From contig CM049307.1 of NCBI GenBank assembly GCA_026874595.1, positions 21,433,079-21,497,078 on the forward strand: a stretch of DNA of 64,000 nucleotides. The letters run 5' to 3'. This DNA is from Sipunculus nudus. Taxonomy: Eukaryota; Annelida; Sipuncula; Golfingiida; Sipunculidae. How positions within the stretch are numbered: position 1 is the first letter of the stretch; the number at the start of each line of letters is the position of its first letter. Below are positions 38,518-46,874 of the stretch, in pieces. The position numbers and the translations under genes were made by a program. The notes beneath the pieces are model-generated. The model made no database searches, was not told the origin of the DNA, and was given only the letters and a program-made list of their open reading frames with translations.

Positions 38518-39091
38518 AATGTTTGCATTACAGCTAGAGCTGTGTGGCCAGGTTTAGTTTTCTGTTTTATATTTATGATTGGACGGTTTCGGATTTAATT
38601 TACATACACATAACACCATAAATTAATAAATGAAATTAAATAATGATTAAAATATGTTCACAAAAGATGTAGAGATCCATTTCTGACCACCTGGAGACCT
38701 GACGAGAGCATTAATTATGATAACACGAGTCTCTTTCCCTGCACATATGTCCAAACCGTATCAATATGTCCAACGACGGGCAGAGAAAGAATCTGTCTTA
38801 CGGCATTAAGAACATTAAATTCAAAACGCTTCACCCGAAAAGACTGTTTAAGCACGGCTCCGTTGTTACCGAATCGTTTTGTAGTTAATAGGTCTATCTA
38901 ACAACAGGCGCTTGAATTGCTATTAGTGTAGATTTCGATTAAATTTGTTACTTTTCTGGGTCATTTATTATAACCCATACTTCTCCGACACTTTCCTAGC
39001 GTTTTTCACACTAAATATTTTGGCACATCTCTTTATTATTTACTTAATATTCAACCCCGGGGGGGGGGGGGGGGGGTCCCAGGGGGTCGAA
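38518..39091. other. Intergenic DNA before the 156-bp satellite
   Basis: Moderately CG-containing sequence (38700-38900) without a frame of note, ending in a poly-G run at about 39059-39076. Confidence 0.4.
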
Positions 39092-40603
39092 AGGCCGAAA
39101 ATAAACCTTTAAGAACTCCTTATGCCACTGATTATACTAAATCCCAGAAATGCCGCCCATAAAAAAATGTACAAAACGTTCGCTAATCATTTGGTAGGTT
39201 CAATTGTCCAGTTTATAATCCCTGGAATACTTGAACATGGGACAAAAGGGCCAAATTTGTACTTTTTGAGAACTCCTTATGCCATTGATTATACTAAATC
39301 CCAGAAATGCCGCCCATAAAAAAATGTACAAAACGTTCGCTAATCATTTGGTAGGTTCAATTGTCCAGCATAATCCCTTGAATACTTGAACATGGGACAA
39401 AAAGGCCAAATTTGTACTTTTTGAGAACTCCTTATGCCATTGATTATACTAAATCCCAGAAATGCCGCCCATAAAAAAATGTACAAAACGTTCGCTAATC
39501 ATTTGGTAGGTTCAATTGTCCAGTTTATAATCCCTGGAATACTTGAACATGGGACAAAAAGGCCAAATTTGTACTTTTTGAGAACTCCTTATGCCACTGA
39601 TTATACTAAATCCCAGAAATGCCGCCCATAAAAAAATGTACAAAACGTTCGCTAATCATTTGGTAGATTCAATTCTCCAGTTTAATCCCTTGAATACTTG
39701 AACATGGGACAAAAAGGCCAAATTTGTACTTTTTGAGAATTCCTCATGCCACTGATTATACTAAATCCCAGAAATGCCGCCCTAACAAATGTACAATTCG
39801 TTCGCTAATCATTCTGTAGGTTCCACTGTCCAGTTTATATATAATCCCGCATGGAATACTTGAACATGGGACAAAAAGGCCAAATTTGTACTTTTTGAGA
39901 ATTCCTCATGCCACTGATTATACTAAATCCCAGAAATGCCGCCCTAACAAATGTACAATTCGTTCGCTAATCATTCTGTAGGTTCCACTGTCCAGTTTAT
40001 ATATAATCCCGCATGGAATACTTGAACATGGGACAAAAAGGCCAAATTTGTACTTTTTAATTGAGAACTCCTTATACCACTGATTATTTAAAATCCCAGA
40101 AATGCCGCCCATAAAAAAAATGTACAAAACGTTCGCTAATCATTTGGTAGGTTCCATTGCCCAGTTTACAATCCCTGGAATACTTGAACATGAAACAAAA
40201 AGGACAAAATTGTACTTTTTGAGAACTCCTTATATGCCACTGATTATACTAAATCCCAGAAATGCCGCTTATAAAAAAAATGTACAAATCGTTCGCTAAT
40301 CATTTGGTAGGTTCAATTGTCCAGTTTATAATCCCTGGAATACTTGAACATGGGACAAAAAAGGCCAAATTTGTACTTTTTGAGAACTCCTTATGCCATT
40401 GATTATACTAAATCCCAGATATGCCGCCCATTAAAAAAAATGTACAAAACGTTCTCTAATCATTTAGTAGGTTCCATTGTCCAGTTTATAATCCCTGGAA
40501 TACTTAAACATGGGACAAAAAGGACAAATTTGTATTTTTTGAGGAATTCCTTGTGCCACTCATTATACTAATTCCTCGAAATGCCGCCCCCAAAAATGTG
40601 CCG
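39092..40603 (+). repeat. Satellite array of ten 155-166-bp units
   Basis: GAACTCCTTATGCC (or a variant) begins units at 39113, 39270, 39425, 39582, 39737, 39899, 40065, 40223, 40383 and 40544. Each unit contains TAAATCCCAGAAATGCCGCC, ACAAAACGTTCGCTAATCAT and ACTTGAACATGGGACAAAAA. Units starting 39737 and 39899 share private variants, indicating local duplication. A poly-G run (about 39059-39076) precedes the array. Some units are exactly 52 codons long and stay open, producing spurious MPLIILNPRNA... frames. Confidence 0.88.
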
Positions 40604-40624
40604 CATTAGATAATAATGTCATGC

Positions 40625-40662
40625 TATTAAGCTGAGCGTCTTGACCCATGGGTCACTTATAA
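40625..40662 (-). mobile_element. Left terminus of another hairpin-family element
   Basis: AGCTGAGCGTCTTGACCCAT followed by GGGTCACTTAT matches the terminus at 38486-38517 and, inverted, the one at 26228. It bounds the 156-bp satellite on its right. No matching right end is present between 38.5 and 40.6 kb, so the partner end is lost or shared. Confidence 0.5.
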
Positions 40663-40760
40663 TTACTAATGAATTGAAGTGTATTTTATAATGTATTTAT
40701 TTTTCTTTTCTTGCGGGAGGCCGAGGTGCCGTATATAGAGATGAAGAGGTTCTGAGCTCA

Positions 40761-40761
<1 letters not shown>

Positions 40762-40822
<61 letters not shown>
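40762..40822. repeat. (TA)n microsatellite
   Basis: About 60 bp of uninterrupted TA dinucleotides. Confidence 0.95.
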
Positions 40823-40825
<3 letters not shown>

Positions 40826-41557
40826 CTATGGCAATAGGCATATTATATTGTATCTATAGCATGGCGGGGCATCATATATGTGCATGGAGGAGCAACACAA
40901 ACATGCATTTGCACATATCATGGGGCTTGTTTGTTGGGGAACTACAGAATACGTCCACATGCAGGACCAAATCCCCATCAAATAGGGGGGAAAGAAATGT
41001 GCCACTTGGCTGATAAACATGTACAATAGCATGGGAATGTGACGAAATTACCAAATGCAAATTTATTACAAATCACATAGTTAATCGAGAAGGTTCATAA
41101 ACCCTATCAGGTCGGAAGACTCATGCCTTGTTCATAAGAGGTGGACCCCAGTTACCTTTGAGAAATCGCAGCATGTATGAATTATAAAATTCTAACTGGA
41201 AAAAAAATTCATTACAGAAATCCAAATATCATTCAAGTGTGACCCAAACCTTAGACAGTCAGGAGACCCATACGTTACACTTTCCATGCAGGTTAATTAG
41301 AAATGAACATGAGTGATAGTTTCGTAGATATCGCTGCTCATATGAAACGTACAGATTAGAATGAAAATTAGAAGTGCATTTATAAATAGCGTCATTCATA
41401 ACATGTCTCAATTAAAATGTGAAGAGTCATTAAAATTATAGATATAACTGAAGTGTGACCAAAACCTATAATCAGGTCAGAAGTCCGTTAAATATGCATA
41501 TGCACGGAAGACCCGATCCAGTTCACGGGAGCTACTAGTATCATATATATATATATA
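40823..41557. other. Intergenic DNA between the TA microsatellite and the TIR element
   Basis: Blocks like GTGTGACC(C/A)AAACCT..AGTCAGGAGA/GGTCAGAAG recur near 41095, 41238 and 41452, a degenerate tandem repeat. No gene recognised. Confidence 0.4.
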
Positions 41558-42832
41558 CTGTAGATTCAGATAATATCGTGGGCTTAAAATTTCGTGGTTT
41601 TTGTACAAAACGCATATCGTGGGGTATTTGAATTCGTGGAAAGACAAAGAAAACTTTAGAAAATTATGGTTATTAATACCTCCATATGCGCAAGGAGGAC
41701 GAGCCCGATGTACACAGGTGGTTTGGCTCAGATGCTTATCGCACGGTGCGCTTGTACCGCGGTCAATCAGGTCAGTGTTGAATAAACATGCTCCGCCCGA
41801 CCCGAGCCTAACAAAGAAGTAATCAGCCGTGACCGACACGTGCCGGGCGATACATCGGCTGTTAGTTGTAACACCCGATACATCGGCTATCAGTTATAAC
41901 ACCCGATCACACCACGTTATCAGAAAATGTAAATCATCACTTGACCGGAGGAAAAAAATAAACGGGACCATCCACATGAAGGTTTTTAACTTTTTTTTAT
42001 CTAGGCAGTAGTCACATGTGGCGCCTGTAAATCCCTGACGGGGCGGTGAGACGACACACGGTTCGTTCGTCATTCATCATGTCAGCTATATTTGGAGATT
42101 ATAAAGAAATAATTTGCCTAATAGTATTCGGTGGCGCTTACTTACGCTAACATATATATGTACCACTATCGGCAATATTCGGAAAAAGTACCGCCTTATT
42201 CGGAATAAGTGCTATTTCGCGTCCCGCGGTAATCGCGGTTATGCAAATGAGTTTACACGGCCCTTGTCTTTTAGACCAATAGGTAGCGTAAGTCTCGTTA
42301 AATATCTATTGAAAGAAGGTTGAAAAGGCCGGTTCCGAAAAAGCCGTGCCTCGGTAGCTATATGGTTACGAACATTGAAACTTGTGTACCGTTCTTGCTG
42401 TGTCAGAACTAACGCTTTGCTCGACAGAAATGTGGTATTGTTCTTGATTTTTTTCATCCGAAATGCTGATAAGAGGAAAATACGTTTTCAGTTTAAATTA
42501 TACTTTGATATTATTTTATTGTAAAGATATCAGGGGGCCGTGTTCGTACGATATTAGGGGAAATAATTTAATTGACAAAAGAATATTTATAAATCCCATA
42601 TTTTTATAGTAATTTACGAAAAACAATTCAGTGCATTTAATGATTGTATAAAAAAAAATCATAAAAAAGTAATAAACAATTTTTGTATCTTTATTGAAAA
42701 TTCAGCCAGCGGTAACAATTATAAATATAAAGTCGACCACCAGCTGCCGTTGTGATACCGTATATCCTCTGATCGTGTGATTTTTTGATCGTTGGAATCA
42801 TGAATTCGTGGATATAACTAATATTTCTGAAT

Positions 42833-42838
<6 letters not shown>
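41558..42838. mobile_element. TA-flanked element with 13-bp terminal inverted repeats
   Basis: CTGTAGATTCAGA (41558-41570) and TCTGAATCTACAG (42826-42838) are perfect inverted repeats. TA lies on both sides, within TA-rich sequence. Inside the ends GAATTCGTGGA occurs near both termini (41630, 42802). The 1281-bp interior is richer in CG than its surroundings and has a 29-bp duplication of CGATACATCGGCT..AACACC at about 41849-41908. A 120-codon minus-strand frame overlaps the left end but has no transposase features. It fits a Tc1/mariner-type nonautonomous element. Confidence 0.7.

Positions 42839-42877
<39 letters not shown>
42839..42877. repeat. (TA)n microsatellite at the element's right flank
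   Basis: About 38 bp of TA repeats directly after the terminal inverted repeat; a similar shorter run precedes the left end. Confidence 0.9.
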
Positions 42878-42879
<2 letters not shown>

Positions 42880-43497
42880 CGGAGACAAGGAAAATTGTAA
42901 TTACAGGAGACCTGCCGGTCCGTTAGTAATTATATTTGACATAATAATAATTGAAATAAATGGATAGTCGTCATGGACTAACAAAAAGCTATTTTAGTTG
43001 CTCATACAAACTGCAGTCAGGTGTTGTATAACGTATATAATAATTTATATTATATATACTAATAATTTATCTAGTCTAAACGCGCAAATTCTATAACTAT
43101 ATATAATTCATGGGTTGACACCTCTCAATTTAACGCATAACGAATTGGCCATTCTATAATTACATAACAACAATGGCATAGGTATGTACAGTGGAGTAGA
43201 ATAAATGTTTATTATGTAACATGCATGATGTATCTAAAAGTAGAATAATTATATTTATAGTTCGGTAACAAAAGGTTCCTGATACTTAACAACGTGGATG
43301 ATGAATCGTGACATGTCCGAGATACCATGACGTTATTTCTGTAAAAGAACTGTATCAGCGTCATGGTAATTAACGAACGCATGTGACACGAGATCTGTCA
43401 TGTATGTCATCTATATCGCTTATGCCATTATAACATATGAAACTCAGTATCCATTTTCTTGACGGTTTCAGTGATCACAGTTGATGCTTTGGCACAA
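42878..43497. other. AT-rich DNA at the 3' side of the minus-strand paralogue
   Basis: No feature recognised apart from TA-rich stretches. Confidence 0.45.
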
Positions 43498-43503
43498 TTT
43501 ATT
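43498..43503 (-). promoter_or_regulatory. Candidate polyadenylation signal for the minus-strand paralogue
   Basis: AATAAA on the minus strand lies 160 bp after the stop codon at 43663. Confidence 0.4.
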
Positions 43504-43662
43504 TATAATAATACTTATGTATCTATATCTCATCTGTAAATACAACATTCAGCTATACATAGCAAGCAGCACAGTGTAGACTTAACCTGCATTCAAAGCA
43601 CGGATTTACTATTTTAAACACTGTACAGGAGTTAACTCTTCAACGGTTCACCTATTCAAGAC

Positions 43663-43884
43663 CTAGAAGTAGAAATCGAGGGAGGGCATATATCCATGCC
43701 GGCTGTGTTGTGTATTGACGCCGTACACCCGCTCTCTTAGCAGCGGACCGTAGATGGACGGTACAGGTTTCTTGTACTGGGTTGACGTCATAGCGTTAGA
43801 CCGCTGGTACAGGTTCGGTTCTTGATAGGCCGAATAGATACGGTTCAAGCCACGCGCACGGACGGTCTCCGATTCTGGCAGTCC
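43663..43884 (-). CDS. Exon 4 (terminal) of the minus-strand paralogue
   Basis: 73 codons then TAG. It is Tyr/Arg/Pro-rich (for example RIYSAYQEPNLYQRSNA). In the divergent neighbour the corresponding C-terminus is continuous with exon 3, so this last intron was gained or lost after duplication. Confidence 0.82.
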   Translation of the reverse strand, partial: GLPESETVRARGLNRIYSAYQEPNLYQRSNAMTSTQYKKPVPSIYGPLLRERVYGVNTQHSRHGYMPSLDFYF

Positions 43885-45090
43885 CTGTGGAGTAATGATA
43901 TAATAAGAATGCTACCACTACGACTAATAATAATATTAATAATTCAAATAATAATGTAATTAATAATTGAAATAATAACAATATTAGTAACATAAATATA
44001 GCAAATATTTATGCATTTTCACTGAAGTTTTCAGCGGTTGCAAGCTTTGAGAGAGCTTCCTTCAGTTCCTGGTTCAGTGCTTCAAACACGGAGTTATATC
44101 TTACCCCCTTATCTTAAGGGGTATGCAGCAGAGATACGAGACTCACCTGTCTGAGATATTCTTGTCTCCATGGTGGTTTTTCCCAGCTGGCGGAGTAGGC
44201 TGGCTTGGTGACACCGGTCTGGAAGTCCCTCCATCTCATGACGGGTGTACGGGGGTCAGGACGGTAGTGCTCCTCCCGCCACTCAGGGTGCTCCGCGTGC
44301 CACTTGCTCCACCATTTCTTTAAAAAAATCATTAAGGTCAAAGGTCATAAGATCAAGCTCAAATATCGGTGAAATCATAACATGCGTGCCGAGCTAGAGT
44401 AAATGAACAGAATTATATATTCATCCACTATTGAGGTATATGTTACCTCTTTTGTATACAGTGCGTCATATAATGACCAATTATCTACCCGCCGAAGAAA
44501 TCTACCCACTTTTATATTTTTTATGTTCTAATGAAATGTATCAATGACAATTATATGGAAGACTGAACCGCCCTCTTTGCATGAAAAGGTCAAAATATGT
44601 TCACTTGACATGATATCATACATTATATTAAAATATATCATCGTTATGCTGCATGCATATATAGGACAAGTTCAACATTATACTAGACTCACCATCATTG
44701 TATAGCAAAACAGGGTACACATGTTCTACAGCTAGATAAACCTGTCTTACCTGGTATGAATTCTTGCCGATAGGTTTTGTATACACTTCTGCTGGTGTTT
44801 GTCTGCAAATTATAGCGATAGTTACAGGTATCATGCAAGAACGCCATTTGCGTATACTCATTTTATGATCTAATGTACATTTATATACAGCAGATAAGCA
44901 ATAAAAAGCCCAGCTGATAGAAATGTTAATCGTGAAAGCATTTTTGTGGATTATTTATTGTTTTCTCGCATTATAACCCATTGATAATTAATGATACGAG
45001 CAACTGTGATAAATGTAAAAAATAAAGACAGGTTGTACATATATATATAATTATAGATTGAACCAGGCTAAGATAGATAACATCCAGGAG

Positions 45091-45150
<60 letters not shown>

Positions 45151-45311
45151 AACGATTATAGATACTAATAGAGCCCATTCACGTTCTCAATAACTAAGAT
45201 GATATGTATAAATTTACAAACTTACCTGAAATATGCTGGAGGATTTGCATAAGTTGGTACATGGGGTGGCACCCTTGCCCAGTCCGGCTCCATACCAGCG
45301 GTGCTAGCCAT
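43663..45311 (-). CDS. Uncharacterised 176-residue Trp/Pro/Tyr-rich protein, head-to-head paralogue of the 45669-49784 gene
   Basis: Four exons join in frame: 45226-45311 (ATG, 28 codons + 2 nt), 44751-44802 (52 nt), 44147-44317 (57 codons) and 43663-43884 (73 codons + TAG). Donors are GTAAGT, GTAAGA and GTGAGT; acceptors TTGCAG, TTAAAG and CCACAG. The product is small and basic, with no signal peptide, membrane segment or known catalytic motif. Residues 47-59 read KWWSKWHAEHPEW and align with RGWRKWSAEHPDW in the divergent neighbour. The C-terminal exon is Tyr/Arg/Pro-rich and ends DFYF. I do not recognise the family. Composition and size recall ciliary or sperm microtubule inner proteins, and an RFX-like half-site lies in the shared promoter, but this is only a suggestion. 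The exon model is well supported; the function is unknown. Confidence 0.82.
44147..44317 (-). CDS. Exon 3 of the minus-strand paralogue with the conserved W-x-K-W-x-AEHP block
   Basis: This 171-nt exon begins KWWSKWHAEHPEWREEHYRP and ends KPPWRQEYLRQ, phase 0 at both ends. It is the most conserved part between the two paralogues. Acceptor TTTAAAG is pyrimidine-poor near the AG; donor GTGAGT is good. Confidence 0.83.
44751..44802 (-). CDS. Exon 2 of the minus-strand paralogue
   Basis: This 52-nt exon completes the Arg codon and adds QTPAEVYTKPIGKNSYQ, ending in phase 0. Acceptor TTTGCAG and donor GTAAGA are canonical. Confidence 0.8.
45092..45146. repeat. (TA)n(TG)n microsatellite in intron 1 of the minus-strand paralogue
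   Basis: TA dinucleotides to about 45108 continue as TG dinucleotides to about 45146. This region lies between exons 45226-45311 and 44751-44802. Confidence 0.9.
45226..45311 (-). CDS. Exon 1 of the minus-strand paralogue
   Basis: Starts at ATG (45309-45311) and reads MASTAGMEPDWARVPPHVPT then YANPPAYF plus two bases of an Arg codon. The donor is a perfect GTAAGT. Its 86 coding bases equal those of exon 1 in the divergent neighbour, and both end in phase 2. Confidence 0.82.
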
Positions 45312-45668
45312 TTTCTTTTCGAGGTAGTCTTTACTGATCGAAGTGTCGTTTCTACACTAACAACAACCTACTCCGCCTATAACAATGATAACAACCATGT
45401 AGCCACACTTAACTTTAAATCCTTCAAACGTGTCATGACAACGGTGGAATCAAGAATTATCATACTGTTTATGCAAGACAAAAACACATGCCTGTTTTAG
45501 TTTTAGTTGAAATCAGCCTGAATTTGTGTAATGTGTGGTAAACAAATATTTCATAGGGCCGTAAGCGGCCGCCCGTCAAGGTGCGTATTTACATGCCACC
45601 CTTGGCAACCAGGTGCATATGAGGACGGCTGGCGTTCAAGCAATTAGGCACAGAGGTTCAACAACAAC
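45312..45668. promoter_or_regulatory. Shared bidirectional promoter region of the divergent paralogues
   Basis: Only 357 bp separate the two start codons, so one interval must hold both core promoters and both 5' untranslated regions. It is richer in CG dinucleotides than surrounding introns. It contains GGCAAC at 45604-45609, a good RFX X-box right half-site (RGYAAC), but the left half is poor, so a full X-box is not present. No TATA box is convincing. Confidence 0.6.
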
Positions 45669-45754
45669 ATGGCCACATTCCCGCAGTTTGTAGATCGACG
45701 ATGGAGCCATACCAGACAGAGAGATCCACCACTTTATCAACTTCCTCATATGTG
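45669..45754 (+). CDS. Exon 1 of the plus-strand paralogue
   Basis: ATG at 45669-45671 begins MATFPQFVDRRWSHTRQRDP and the exon ends PHM plus two bases of a Trp codon. Donor GTAAGT. The coding length (86 nt) and phase are identical to exon 1 of the neighbour. Confidence 0.82.
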
Positions 45755-45919
45755 GTAAGTAGGCAATGATTCAGGAGAAGAAAGAAGGATTATTGTAGAT
45801 CATCGTATGCATGAATAACAACACAGAGTTGTGAATGTGTGTTCACATCGTTCGGCAACAAATCATAAATACACGACCAAATCTCAATTTGCTTTTGTCA
45901 TGGGAGAATATATACTAAT

Positions 45920-45953
<34 letters not shown>

Positions 45954-46822
45954 CCGTATGTGTGTGTGCATGCAGTAAAGGAATATTTTAATCTTTAAAA
46001 AATGTGTATATGGTATGGTCCTTGCGTTCCAACATACATATATGGTGAGTATACCATTTATACTAGATATGGACGACACAATTTTCGTTCACATTCAAAA
46101 CATTTATTTAATACAGCATAATCAAAGCAAACTATTTCTAATTAAACGTCATTCTGACGTTAATATGTGCGCGCTATACATTACGTAACACATGTCAGTT
46201 TGTGTAGCTAATTAAAGTTATATGCATTAATGTTAACAACGAACATATATAAGAGAATAATTAAAGCACTTTCCCTACTTTGATAAATGCAGTATTACTC
46301 AGATTTATTTGATGTGTTTCGTATACATCTGTATGGTTGGTATAATATATGATTATGTAGAGCAAAATATACATTGAAACACAAGCATACACTAATATTT
46401 ATATATGTTCTATGAACAAATTAAAACTTATTAGCAATTTAAATTAATTTTACATTTTATTTTTCAGGCAGCCTAAGTTAAACCAGCCAAATGTCTATCA
46501 CATGAGCCATTGTGACTTTGGTCAGGTAAGAAACAAATCAGCCACTGGTTTAAGGAATTTAAAATATAATTAGATGTGCTGGATCATATTCCAAGGACAA
46601 ATTATAGTAAGTGTATATAATGGCTCATGCAGTTAATACCATATAAATTATGATTAATTACATATAAATTAAAAGTACCTGAGCCTGCACGTGAGAACAC
46701 GAATGTAAGTGGACATTTTAAATTTATGTTATTCACCATGCATGCAATGAATGAGCGAACGGAGGAGACCGCATGCTTTTACATGTAACTTTAGTATGTA
46801 TAAAGCATAACAGATACTGTCA

Positions 46823-46874
<52 letters not shown>

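Noticed and set aside
39122-39631. Repeated MPLIILNPRNAAHKK frames
   Set aside because: The satellite unit is often 156 bp (52 codons), so it stays open by arithmetic; most units break it.
41477-41839. 120-codon minus-strand frame
   Set aside because: Spans the terminal inverted repeat and TA microsatellite of a mobile element (encoding a YIYIY run), which a real gene would not do.
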